Shown here: positions 1 to 7,185 of the stretch, one piece after another | How positions within the stretch are numbered: position 1 is the stretch's first letter | How the letters are laid out: each line of letters begins with the position of its first letter | The notes under the pieces: generated by a model | The model's database searches: none | What the model saw: the letters and a program-made list of their open reading frames with translations, nothing else | What the model was told of the DNA's origin: nothing | DNA from: Pseudomonas sp. UBA5782 | Lineage (GTDB): Bacteria > Pseudomonadota > Gammaproteobacteria > Pseudomonadales > Pseudomonadaceae | Assembly (NCBI GenBank): GCA_002418465.1 | Contig: DIEE01000132.1 | Coordinates: 1-7,878 of the forward strand | Direction: 5' to 3' | Length of the DNA: 7,878 nt | Program-made: the position numbers and the translations under genes

Positions 1-1
1 C

Positions 2-619
2 GACGAATTGATCGCCTGCCATGAATGCGATCTGCTGATGCTCAAGCCCGATCTCGCGCTGGGGCAGAAGGCGATCTGCCCGCGCTGTGGTTACGAGCTC
101 TATACCCACCGGCACAGCGTCGTATCGCGCAGCCTGGCGCTGGTTTTCGCCGCGCTGCTGCTCTATGTCCCTGCGAACTTCCTGCCGATCATGCGCCTGG
201 ACCTGCTCGGCCAGTCGACCATCGACACCATGTGGAGCGCCGTGCTCGGCCTGTATCGCGCCGGCATGCCCGAGGTGGCCGTGCTGGTGTTCCTCGCCAG
301 CATGGGCGTGCCGTTGCTCAAACTGGTGTGCCAGCTACTGGTGCTGTTGAGCATCCGCCTGAAGCTCGGTCGCAGCTACGGTCTGGTGCTTTACCGCATC
401 TATCACGAGCTGCGCGTGTGGGGGATGCTCGAGGTGTATCTGCTCGGCATCCTGGTGGCGATCGTCAAGCTTGGCGATATCGCTCACCTTGCCGTCGGCA
501 CCGGTCTGGCGTGCTTCGTCGCGCTGCTCCTGCTGCAGGTCTGGCTGGAGGTAGTGATGTCGCCCCACCAGATCTGGGAAGCACTGGCCGGCGAGGGGGA
601 CGCCCATGCGCGCGCTTGA
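2..619 (+). CDS. pqiA: PqiA/LetA-family inner-membrane protein, first copy (5' partial)
   Basis: This is a single-domain paraquat-inducible protein A family member, the inner-membrane partner of an MCE lipid-transport protein. The frame is open to the left edge (codons for Asp-Glu-Leu lie before IACHECD), so the true start is probably just outside; a TTG at 8 is a poor candidate. Numbering from that TTG, a zinc-ribbon-like cytosolic head has Cys pairs CHEC (4, 7) and CPRC (24, 27). About four membrane segments follow, near 43-62, 90-115, 138-155 and 160-183. The family motif YVPANFLPIM sits at the end of the first segment, and HELRVWGMLEVYLLGILV matches the family block before and in the third. 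The gene overlaps the next by 14 bases. E. coli LetA and PqiA carry two such domains in one chain of a little over 400 residues, so this is about half that size. Family assignment is confident; the transported lipid is unknown. Confidence 0.9.
   Translation, partial: DELIACHECDLLMLKPDLALGQKAICPRCGYELYTHRHSVVSRSLALVFAALLLYVPANFLPIMRLDLLGQSTIDTMWSAVLGLYRAGMPEVAVLVFLASMGVPLLKLVCQLLVLLSIRLKLGRSYGLVLYRIYHELRVWGMLEVYLLGILVAIVKLGDIAHLAVGTGLACFVALLLLQVWLEVVMSPHQIWEALAGEGDAHARA
593..598 (+). promoter_or_regulatory. Ribosome binding site of the second pqiA gene
   Basis: GAGGGG lies seven bases before the ATG at 606, inside the end of the preceding gene. It supports 606 as the start and suggests re-initiation by ribosomes finishing the first pqiA gene. 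Confidence 0.6.
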
Positions 620-1229
620 TGCCGGCATCCTCGTCTGTACCGAATGCCATCACCTTAATGCCTACGACGAAGAACAGGACAAGCAGTACTGCGGCCGCTG
701 TGGCGCACGCGTCACCGGGCGGCGGACCAACAGCCTGGCGCGTACCTGGGCACTGCTGATCACCGCCACCATTCTCTACATTCCCGCCAACGTGCTGCCG
801 ATCATGACCGTCAGTACCCTGGGCAACGGCGCGCCGTCGACCATCATGTCGGGGGTGGTCGAACTGGCGCATCACGGTATGTTCCCGATCGCCGCGCTGG
901 TGTTCATCGCCAGCATCGTGGTGCCTACCTTCAAGCTGGTCGGTATCGCCCTGCTGCTGTATTCGGTACAGCGTCACCAGCCGCTGTCCGCGCGCAAGCG
1001 CATCCTCATGTACCGCTTCATCGAATGGATCGGCCGCTGGTCGATGCTGGACATATTCGTCATCGCCATCCTCGTCACTGCGGTCAATTTCGGCGCGCTG
1101 TCGCGGGTGGAAGCCAATGCGGGAGCGGTCGCCTTCGCCAGCGTGGTGGTCTTGACCATGCTCGCCGCGATCACCTTCGACCCGCGCCTGATCTGGGATA
1201 ACACGGAGCCGCACCAAGACCATGAATGA
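606..1229 (+). CDS. pqiA: PqiA/LetA-family inner-membrane protein, second copy
   Basis: This is a 207-residue second member of the PqiA family. It has the same plan as its upstream neighbour but is clearly diverged from it. The N-terminal metal-ribbon signature is CTEC (Cys11, Cys14) and CGRC (Cys29, Cys32). Predicted membrane segments are near 47-67, 93-119, 146-163 and 172-190. The family motif YIPANVLPIM is at 58-67, and RFIEWIGRWSMLDIFVIAIL at 137-156 is the second conserved block. The ATG start is favoured by a GAGGGG Shine-Dalgarno at correct spacing and by the tight operon packing. It overlaps the first pqiA by 14 bases and the MCE gene by 8. Together the two proteins likely correspond to the N- and C-terminal halves of E. 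coli LetA, pairing in the inner membrane to load lipid into, or receive it from, the MCE tube. That pairing is inferred from fused homologues. Which half each protein represents was not established. Confidence 0.92.
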   Translation: MRALDAGILVCTECHHLNAYDEEQDKQYCGRCGARVTGRRTNSLARTWALLITATILYIPANVLPIMTVSTLGNGAPSTIMSGVVELAHHGMFPIAALVFIASIVVPTFKLVGIALLLYSVQRHQPLSARKRILMYRFIEWIGRWSMLDIFVIAILVTAVNFGALSRVEANAGAVAFASVVVLTMLAAITFDPRLIWDNTEPHQDHE

Positions 1230-3513
1230 TCTGCCCAAAGCCAGGATTCGCCCCGCCTCCAACTGGTCCGTGATCTGGGTGTTACCGCTGATCGCGCTGC
1301 TGATCGGTGGCTGGCTCGCCTACCGCGCGTTCAGCGAGGCCGGCATCGAGATCAAGGTGCATTTCGAGAGCGGAGACGGCATTCAGGCGAACAAGACCGA
1401 GCTGATCTACCGCGGCATCTCGGTGGGAACGGTCACTGATCTGCACATCGCCGACGATATGAAGGGCGTCATCGCCACCATCGAGATCAAGAAGGAAGCC
1501 GAGCCCTACCTGAGCAAGGGCACGCGCTTCTGGCTGGTCAAGCCACGGATTTCCCTGGGCGGGGTGACCGGTCTGGAGACGCTGGTGTCCGGCGTCTACA
1601 TCGCCATCGAGCCGGCCCAGGGTGAGCCGGAGCGCGAATTCGTCGCGCTGAAGGAGCCGCCGGGAATGTCCGACGACCTGCCCGGCCTGCACATCACGCT
1701 GAAGGCCGACCGCCTCGGCTCCCTGGAGCAGGGCAGCCCGGTCTACTTCAAGCAGATTCAGGTCGGCCAGGTGAAGGGCTACGCCCTGGGCGCGGACCAG
1801 AAGACCATCGAGATCAAGGTCCACATCGACCCCGAATACGCGCAACTGGTGCGCAAGCACACGCGCTTCTGGAACGCTGGTGGCGTCACCGTTTCCGGCG
1901 GCCTGTCGGGCTTCAAGGTGCGTACCGAGTCGCTGCTGAGCATCGCTGCCGGTGGTATCGCCTTCGCCACGCCGGATCATCGTCAGGACAGCCCGCCCAC
2001 CGATCCGAGCCTGCCGTTCCGCCTCTACGAGGACTACGAGGCGGCCGAGGCCGGGATCAAGGTCAAGTTGCACATGCGCGACGTCAGCGGCATGCAGGAA
2101 GGACGCACGGCGATCATGCTGAATGGCGTTCAGGTCGGCACGCTGAAGAAGCTGGAGATGGGCGAGCACTTCACCGAGGCGACCGCCGAGCTGAGCATGG
2201 ACCCGCGCACCGAGGAGATGCTCAACGAGAACACCGAATTCTGGGGCGTGAAACCGTCGATTTCCCTGGCTGGCATCACCGGCCTGGAAGCGCTGGTTAA
2301 GGGCAATTACATCGCCGTTCGTTTCGGCAAGGGTGATTCGCCATCGCGCGAGTTCACCATCCGCGCCAAGGCGCCGCCGCTGAACACCGACGCGCCCGGT
2401 CTGCATCTGGTGCTGACTACCGATCGCCTCGGCTCGCTGGATATCGGCAGCGCGGTGCTCTACAAGCAGATGCGCGTCGGCAACGTGCAGAGCTACCAGC
2501 TCTCGCGTGACCAGCAGCGCGTGGTGGTCGGCGTGCACATCGAGCCGGAGTACATGCATCTGGTCAACGAGTCGACGCGCTTCTGGAACGCCAGCGGCGT
2601 TTCGCTCAAGGGCGGGCTGTCCGGCATCGAGGTGAAGAGCGAGTCGCTGCAGACGCTGGTCACCGGCGGCATCGCCTTCGCCACGCCGGACTCGAAAGCC
2701 AAGGCGGTGACCGGCGTGCGTCGGTTCGACCTGTTCGACGACGAGGCCAAGGCGCTGGCGGTGGGCACCCTGCTGGAGATCAGTGTCGAGAGTGCCGAAG
2801 GCCTGCGCGAAGGTACGCCGATCCGCTTCAAGGGGCTGGAGGTCGGCAAGGTCGAGTCGCTGACACTGAACAAGGACCTCACGGGGGTGCTGCTCAAGGC
2901 GCGGATCACCGAGGCCGAAACGCGCATCGCCCGCGAAGGAACGCAGTTCTGGGTGGTCAAGCCGGAGTTCGGCCTGGCGCGCACGGCCAACCTGGATACA
3001 TTGATCGGTGGCCAGTACCTGGAGGTGCAACCTGCCCCGCGTCCCGGTGCGGTGCAGACGCGCTTCAAGCTGGGCAAGGCGCCGTCGCTCACTGAGGCGC
3101 GCGAGGAAGGCCTGCATCTGGTGCTCAGCGCGGCGCGGCGCGGTTCGATCAAGCCCGGCGCGATCATCAGCTACCGCCAGGTGCCGGTGGGCAAGGTGAC
3201 CGACTTCGAACTCGGCCCGACCTCCGACCGCGTGTTGATCCACGCGCTGATCGAGCCGCGCTATGCACCCCTGGTGCGCAGCGGCAGCCGTTTCTGGAAT
3301 GCCAGCGGCTTCGGCGTCGACGCCAGCCTGTTCAAGGGCGTGCAGGTGCGCACGGAATCGTTCGAGGCGATGCTGGAGAGCGGCATCGCCTTCGCCACGC
3401 CGAACAACCCGGAGATGGGCGGGCCGGCGAGACCGGGGCAGACCTTCGCCCTGTTCGACGGCGCGGAAGATGCCTGGTTGCAGTGGGCGCCGAAGATCAA
3501 GCTGGAGAAGTAG
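1222..3513 (+). CDS. pqiB: Six-domain MCE protein of the PqiB/LetB family
   Basis: This is a 763-residue MCE (mammalian cell entry) protein, the periplasm-spanning component of a PqiAB/LetAB-type lipid transporter. A short cytosolic N-terminus precedes one membrane anchor (about 16-37). Six MCE domains follow, at roughly 42-131, 155-251, 279-369, 393-489, 516-604 and 630-727. Odd domains carry an FW-x-VKP motif (Phe at 103, 340, 577). Even domains begin GLH (155, 393, 630), carry RFWNA (Phe at 216, 454, 691) and end GIAFATP (Pro at 251, 489, 727). Spacing is 237-238 residues throughout, so the protein is three copies of a two-domain unit. E. coli PqiB (about 546 residues) has three MCE domains and LetB (about 877) has seven, so this is intermediate. 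Known relatives form hexameric stacked rings with a central hydrophobic tunnel. The ATG overlaps the pqiA stop; GGAG at 1205-1208 is 13 bases away, so coupled translation is likely. No PqiC-like lipoprotein gene follows. The symbol is by family; letB/yebT would be an equally fair name. Confidence 0.93.
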   Translation: MNDLPKARIRPASNWSVIWVLPLIALLIGGWLAYRAFSEAGIEIKVHFESGDGIQANKTELIYRGISVGTVTDLHIADDMKGVIATIEIKKEAEPYLSKGTRFWLVKPRISLGGVTGLETLVSGVYIAIEPAQGEPEREFVALKEPPGMSDDLPGLHITLKADRLGSLEQGSPVYFKQIQVGQVKGYALGADQKTIEIKVHIDPEYAQLVRKHTRFWNAGGVTVSGGLSGFKVRTESLLSIAAGGIAFATPDHRQDSPPTDPSLPFRLYEDYEAAEAGIKVKLHMRDVSGMQEGRTAIMLNGVQVGTLKKLEMGEHFTEATAELSMDPRTEEMLNENTEFWGVKPSISLAGITGLEALVKGNYIAVRFGKGDSPSREFTIRAKAPPLNTDAPGLHLVLTTDRLGSLDIGSAVLYKQMRVGNVQSYQLSRDQQRVVVGVHIEPEYMHLVNESTRFWNASGVSLKGGLSGIEVKSESLQTLVTGGIAFATPDSKAKAVTGVRRFDLFDDEAKALAVGTLLEISVESAEGLREGTPIRFKGLEVGKVESLTLNKDLTGVLLKARITEAETRIAREGTQFWVVKPEFGLARTANLDTLIGGQYLEVQPAPRPGAVQTRFKLGKAPSLTEAREEGLHLVLSAARRGSIKPGAIISYRQVPVGKVTDFELGPTSDRVLIHALIEPRYAPLVRSGSRFWNASGFGVDASLFKGVQVRTESFEAMLESGIAFATPNNPEMGGPARPGQTFALFDGAEDAWLQWAPKIKLEK

Positions 3514-3517
3514 GGTG

Positions 3518-3596
3518 TTTCGTAGGGATGGGTAACACCCATCGCATCGCGGTACGTCCGGGCGGTCGGATGATGGGTTTCCCCCATCCTACGAAA
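3518..3596. repeat. REPIN-like element: two inverted GTAG-headed REP hairpins
   Basis: The outer arms are inverted repeats: TTTCGTAGGGATGGG at 3518-3532 against CCCATCCTACGAAA at 3583-3596, matching except for one extra G on the left. Each end also holds its own small hairpin: GATGGGT-AAC-ACCCATC (3527-3543) on the left and GATGGG-TTTCC-CCCATC (3572-3588) on the right. Two short palindromes with a GTAG head, placed head-outward around a roughly 28-base unique middle, is the layout of a REPIN (REP doublet). Such elements are mobilised in trans by RAYT transposases and are common between Pseudomonas genes. It sits between convergent genes, where such repeats are tolerated and may limit transcriptional read-through. 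No T-tract typical of an intrinsic terminator is present, although AAAAA follows at 3593-3597. Confidence 0.75.
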
Positions 3597-3607
3597 AAGC
3601 ACGTCTA

Positions 3608-3633
3608 CGTAGGATGGGTGCCAACCCGTTACG
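3608..3633. repeat. Single REP-like palindrome, third copy
   Basis: CGTAGGATGGGT (3608-3619), loop GCCA, then ACCCGTTACG (3624-3633). ATGGGT pairs with ACCCGT with one T-G wobble, and the outer CGTA pairs with TACG, leaving two unpaired G residues as a bulge. Head and stem match the REPIN units immediately to the left, in the same orientation as the left unit. It appears to be a solitary REP or half of a decayed REPIN. Confidence 0.65.
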
Positions 3634-3636
3634 GCG

Positions 3637-3652
3637 CTGAGCTAAGGCTCAG
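3637..3652. terminator. Small palindrome overlapping the mksB stop codon
   Basis: CTGAGC (3637-3642) and GCTCAG (3647-3652) form a perfect 6-base stem with a 4-base loop. The right arm contains the mksB stop codon (3649-3651, minus strand). There is no adjacent T-run on either strand, so a classic intrinsic terminator is not supported. It could contribute to 3' end formation or be chance. Confidence 0.25.
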
Positions 3653-6456
3653 ACCGGTTCGGCGACCGCCGGCTCGCGGCGGGCAATGAACTTCCAGTCG
3701 GCTTCGTCGATGTAGATGCCGTTGGGGCCGCTGCCGCCTTCCAGGTCGATGGCGCAATGCGCCGAAACCTGTGGTTTCACCGAGGCGAGGATCGGCACGA
3801 AGCCAAGCTGCAGGCTGGTCTCGATCAGCGCCTGCTGGTTGCGTTCGTCGATGTCCGCGGCTTCGTCGAGGTAGTACGGCAGGCGCACGCGCCCGGCCTG
3901 CTCGCGATCCATCAGGTGCAGCAACAGGTACATGTTGGTCAGCGCCTTGATGGTCATGGTGGTGCCGTTGGACGCTGCGCCGTCGATGTCGGTGTGGATC
4001 ACCGGCTGCCCGCCGACCTTGGTGATCTCGAACGCCAGCTCGAACAGGTCCTTCAGACCGAGCTGGTTGTGGTTCGCCGCCACCAGCCGCGCCAGATACT
4101 CCTTGGCTTCCTCGTTCTTCGCATCCTGATCGCCGCTCTGCTGCAGGTCGAAGACCGACAGCGTTTCGCCTTCCTCGTACTGCCCGGCGCTGTGGATGAT
4201 CTGGTCGATGTGCCTGAGCGCGTCCTTGTTCGGCGCCAGCACGATGCGGAAGCTCTGCAGGTTGGAGACCTGGCGCTTGTTGATCTCGCGGTTGAACAGC
4301 GCCAACTGGTGTTCCAGGTTGTCGTAGTCGCTGCGGATGTTGCGCAGGGTCCGGGCGATGTCGGTGACCGCCGCACGTCTGGCCTTCGCCAGAGTGAGGG
4401 CTTCGTCCTGGCGGTGCGCGTAGGCGTTGATCAGCAGCTGCAGGCGCCGCTCGACATCTTCCTCGCTGTCGAACTTGGCCACGCCCTTGAGGCGTACCTG
4501 GGCGTAGAGCGCCTCGATCTGCCCGTCGGCGCGTTGTAGCGCCTGCCAGCTGTCCTGATAGTCGTTGAGCAGCGGCAGCAGGTTGTCCAGCGAGTCGTCG
4601 ACCGGGTCCATGAACGGCGTGCCGAACGGCAGGTCGGCCGGCAGCAGCTGGCGGCGGCGCAGGGCGTCTTCCAGGGTGCGTTCCTTGGCTTCCAGATCGC
4701 CGAGCTGGCGGCCGATCAGCTGCAGCTTGGCCGAGAGCTGCTGGACGCGTTCGGTGAAGGCATCGCTGGAACGCTTGAGGTCGTCCTGCGCGGCTTCGTG
4801 CTGGGCCAGCTGTTCGAGCTTGGCGTTTTCCTCGGCGGCCAGCGTCTGGCTGCGGCGGAAATCCTCCAGCGCCTTCTGCGCATCCAGCACCGCCTGGTAC
4901 AGCGCTTCGGCCTGCGCCTTGCTCGCGGCGCGGTCGGCGGCGACGGCCTGCTGGGTCTTGAGCTGTTTCAGCTCGCGCTCCAGGCGGTCCTTCTGGTCGC
5001 GCAGCGCGGCGCGGTCGGCCAGCGCCTGCAGCGCCGGCGGTTCGATGTGGGAGAGGTCGATGGATAGGCCGGGGACTTCGAAGCGCTCGCCCTTGAAGGC
5101 ATCCAGCACCGCCTCGACAGATTTCACCCAAGCGTCGCCGTCGTCCACGCTGATGCCTTTCTCGCCCAGCGGCAGGCTGAACAGCTGGCCGTTGAACAGG
5201 CGCATCAGGCGGTCGACATCGGCCTGGGAGAACTCCTCGCGCAGCCGCGAGTAGCTGTTGTTGTCGGCATGGTCGAGTTGCTGCTTCACCGATTTCAGGC
5301 GCTTTTCCAGGTCGGCGAGACGCTCGACCAGGTCCTCGCTGCTGAACTGACGTGCCTGCGCCAGTGCGCCGGCCAGCTCATCATGCGCGTCCTTGGCGGC
5401 GAGCAGCTGCTGTTCGAGCGGCGCAGCGCTTTCCACCAGGGCGAAACGGTTCTTCAGCACCGCCAGCTCGCCGAGCCAGCGCTGGATCTCGCTGATCTCG
5501 CGCTCCAGGCGCATCAGTTCGTTGGTGCCGCCGCGCTGCTCGTGCTGCAGGTTGTCCTGCTCGCCACGGTAATGCTCGGCCTGGATGACCAGCTCATCCT
5601 TGCGCGCATCGGCATAGTCGTGCCAGGCGCCCAGCAGGTTGTCGAGCAGCGGCGAGATGCGGTGCAGCTTGCCGCGCAGCTGTTCGCGCTGAGCGACGCC
5701 GGCGGCCAGCGCCTCGACCAGCGGGCCGGCGGCGACCAGCGCCTGGTAGTCGCCCTCCATGCGCCGCACGTCGCGGAACGCCTCTTCGGTGGCGGCGATG
5801 TAGTCGACGCTGCCCGAACGCAGGCTGTGCTCGAAAGCGTCGAGGAACAGCTGCTTGAGCTTGGCTGCGGTGATCTCGCGCATGTGCAGCAGGTTGATGA
5901 ACAGCGCGCGGAAGGTCTTCAGGCTCTGCTCGCTGGTGGAGCGCAGCGGGATCAGCGTGAGGTCCAGCGGGATCGACGTATGCCCGCCGACCAGCAGCCG
6001 GCGCAGCTCCTCGGGCTTGAGTTCATAGGCCTTGATGCCCTCGCGCTCCAGCGCGTTGAACAGCTCGCGCTGCCTCAGGCAGGTGCCGTCCTTCTGGTAG
6101 TGCGCCAGATCCAGCGAGCCGGCATAGGCGAAGAACTGGTGGCCGAAGCCGCCGCCCGGCCCGCGCCCGGCCACGCCGATGACGTGCGGGCCGTGGGGCA
6201 GGGCGACCTCGACGAGGATGTAGCTGGTGTCGGAGGCGAAGTAGAAGCGCCGCGACTGTTCCAGGCTGTACTTGCCGAAGCTCATGTCCGACATGCGCGC
6301 GAGGATCGGGAACTGCAGCGCGTTGATCGACGCCGACTTGCCGAGGTTGTTCGCGCCGTAGACCGACAGCGGGTTCTCCAGCGGGAACAGACCGAGGCTG
6401 TAGCCGGCGGTGTTCAGCAGGGCGAAGCGGCGGATGCCGTAGCGTTCCTGGCTCAT
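3649..6456 (-). CDS. mksB: MksB, SMC-type ATPase of the MksBEF condensin
   Basis: This is a 935-residue SMC-like protein. With the MksE-MksF subcomplex it would form an ATP-driven condensin that organises chromosomal DNA. The Walker A loop is GANNLGKS at residues 34-41. The Walker B motif is in the C-terminal head, YYLDEA with Asp864-Glu865. The ABC signature region is probably near SNGTT (829-833), which lacks the usual SGG. Between the heads are heptad-rich coiled-coil arms, about 225-410 and 476-605. A less helical central segment at about 411-475, close to the midpoint, is the likely hinge. Another break near 605-620 is rich in Pro and Phe. The length fits the short-armed Mks class and not the roughly 1480-residue MukB. 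The ATG at 6456 has AGGAG at 6465-6469 with 8-base spacing and overlaps the mksE stop as ATGA. Some databases swap the B and F names in this system; here B is the ATPase, equivalent to JetC. Confidence 0.92.
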   Translation of the reverse strand: MSQERYGIRRFALLNTAGYSLGLFPLENPLSVYGANNLGKSASINALQFPILARMSDMSFGKYSLEQSRRFYFASDTSYILVEVALPHGPHVIGVAGRGPGGGFGHQFFAYAGSLDLAHYQKDGTCLRQRELFNALEREGIKAYELKPEELRRLLVGGHTSIPLDLTLIPLRSTSEQSLKTFRALFINLLHMREITAAKLKQLFLDAFEHSLRSGSVDYIAATEEAFRDVRRMEGDYQALVAAGPLVEALAAGVAQREQLRGKLHRISPLLDNLLGAWHDYADARKDELVIQAEHYRGEQDNLQHEQRGGTNELMRLEREISEIQRWLGELAVLKNRFALVESAAPLEQQLLAAKDAHDELAGALAQARQFSSEDLVERLADLEKRLKSVKQQLDHADNNSYSRLREEFSQADVDRLMRLFNGQLFSLPLGEKGISVDDGDAWVKSVEAVLDAFKGERFEVPGLSIDLSHIEPPALQALADRAALRDQKDRLERELKQLKTQQAVAADRAASKAQAEALYQAVLDAQKALEDFRRSQTLAAEENAKLEQLAQHEAAQDDLKRSSDAFTERVQQLSAKLQLIGRQLGDLEAKERTLEDALRRRQLLPADLPFGTPFMDPVDDSLDNLLPLLNDYQDSWQALQRADGQIEALYAQVRLKGVAKFDSEEDVERRLQLLINAYAHRQDEALTLAKARRAAVTDIARTLRNIRSDYDNLEHQLALFNREINKRQVSNLQSFRIVLAPNKDALRHIDQIIHSAGQYEEGETLSVFDLQQSGDQDAKNEEAKEYLARLVAANHNQLGLKDLFELAFEITKVGGQPVIHTDIDGAASNGTTMTIKALTNMYLLLHLMDREQAGRVRLPYYLDEAADIDERNQQALIETSLQLGFVPILASVKPQVSAHCAIDLEGGSGPNGIYIDEADWKFIARREPAVAEPV

Positions 6457-7133
6457 GCTTCAAACTCCTGTTCGGCGGCGATGGCGCGGGCCAGCGCCTC
6501 TTCCTCGGATTCTTCCCCGGTCTCGATGACCAGTATCTCGTCTTCCTCCTCCTCGGCCACCAGCACCGGCGTCGGCAGCGGCAGGTCGCTGTGCAGCGCG
6601 GCGGCCAGGTCGCGGTCCTGCTGCACGGCGAGGCAGACGTCGAGGAAGCGGTGCATCGGCGCGAGGAAGCGGTACACGCCGTTGTCCTCGCCCGCGAAGC
6701 CGAGCTGGGTCAGGCGGCGCATGACCTTCTCTTCGAGCTCTTCCTGGGTGGTGACTTCGGCCTGGAGGAACAAATCCTTGTACTTCTCCAGCAGCGGCGG
6801 CAGCTCGTCGCGACCGAGGCTGCCGCCATCGAGCACCGCGAGCGGGTCGCGGCCGCCGTCGGCGAGGTGCTCGACGAGGATGAAGGTGAACAGCGCCAGG
6901 CGCTGCGCGGTCTTGTTCACCTGCGCGCCCATCTGCTCGGGGACGAAGTAGTAGAAGCCGCGGGTGTCGCAAACCAGCTCGAAGCCGAGCGCCTTGAACA
7001 GCGCGCGGTACTGGTCCTGCAGGTTGGACAGCTGGGCGTACAGCTCAGGGTCGCGGCGGCTGACGTGGTAGCCCTTGAACAGCTCGCGGAAGATCGGCGC
7101 CAGCTGAGTGAGTTCTTTCAGATCGATGTTCAT
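6453..7133 (-). CDS. mksE: MksE, small winged-helix subunit of the MksBEF condensin
   Basis: This is a 226-residue protein of the MukE/JetB-like (kite) class. It would dimerise, bind the kleisin MksF and regulate the MksB ATPase on DNA. The body (about 1-180) is a mixed helical fold opening NIDLKELTQLAPIFRELF. The segment GFYYFVPEQ is typical of a winged-helix strand pair, and EEKVMRRLTQLGF followed by GVYRFLAP suggests a second winged helix. The last 35-40 residues are strikingly acidic (EEEEDE, then EESEEEAL) and probably flexible. I chose the ATG at 7133; a TTG two codons upstream (7139) is also in frame. A weak GCGAG at 7142-7146 lies 8 bases before the ATG, which favours the ATG. The stop overlaps the mksB start by 4 bases, indicating coupled expression. 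A 132-base REP-bearing gap separates it from mksF. Confidence 0.88.
   Translation of the reverse strand: MNIDLKELTQLAPIFRELFKGYHVSRRDPELYAQLSNLQDQYRALFKALGFELVCDTRGFYYFVPEQMGAQVNKTAQRLALFTFILVEHLADGGRDPLAVLDGGSLGRDELPPLLEKYKDLFLQAEVTTQEELEEKVMRRLTQLGFAGEDNGVYRFLAPMHRFLDVCLAVQQDRDLAAALHSDLPLPTPVLVAEEEEDEILVIETGEESEEEALARAIAAEQEFEA
6465..6469 (-). promoter_or_regulatory. Ribosome binding site of mksB
   Basis: The minus strand reads AGGAG here, 8 bases before the ATG at 6456 and inside the mksE coding end. This is the best Shine-Dalgarno in the window and fixes the mksB start. Confidence 0.7.
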
Positions 7134-7153
7134 ACGCAATGCTCGCGGGCAGT

Positions 7154-7180
7154 CGTAGGGTGCGCACAGCGCACCCTACG
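7154..7180. repeat. Perfect 12-base palindrome, REP-like, in the mksF-mksE gap
   Basis: CGTAGGGTGCGC (7154-7165), loop ACA, then GCGCACCCTACG (7169-7180) is a perfect inverted repeat with a 3-base loop, a very stable hairpin in RNA. It has the GTAG head seen in the convergent intergenic elements but a different stem (GGTGCGC, not GGATGGG), so it is a second REP-like family. On the operon transcript it lies between the mksF stop and the mksE start. Confidence 0.75.
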
Positions 7181-7185
7181 GGCTG

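Noticed and set aside
465..1262. A 265-codon minus-strand frame across the pqiA genes
   Set aside because: It is antisense to the two PqiA proteins, whose Cys pairs and membrane motifs are convincing. The shadow has charged low-complexity content.
1282..3243. A 653-codon open frame on the minus strand opposite the MCE gene
   Set aside because: It is the antisense shadow of a high-GC gene with a conserved domain repeat. Its translation is rich in Arg, His, Gln and Leu with no recognisable family and no good ribosome site.
1222..3513. A CRISPR-like or DNA-level tandem repeat in the MCE gene
   Set aside because: The roughly 712-base periodicity is at protein-domain level; the nucleotide copies are diverged, with no short exact repeat and spacer pattern.
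3583..3600. An intrinsic terminator formed by the right REP hairpin and the AAAAA run
   Set aside because: On the minus strand the A-run would read as T before, not after, the hairpin. On the plus strand no T-run follows, so the polarity is wrong for a standard terminator in either direction.
3629..5131. A 500-codon minus-strand frame within mksB
   Set aside because: It is in another frame of the same strand as mksB, with Arg/Ala/Pro/Gly-rich low-complexity translation. The mksB frame has clear ATPase motifs and a good start.
5269..6951. A 560-codon plus-strand open frame opposite mksB and mksE
   Set aside because: It is antisense to two well-recognised genes and crosses their boundary. Its composition (Val/Leu/Gln/Arg-rich, then a Ser/Arg low-complexity end) is typical of a shadow frame.
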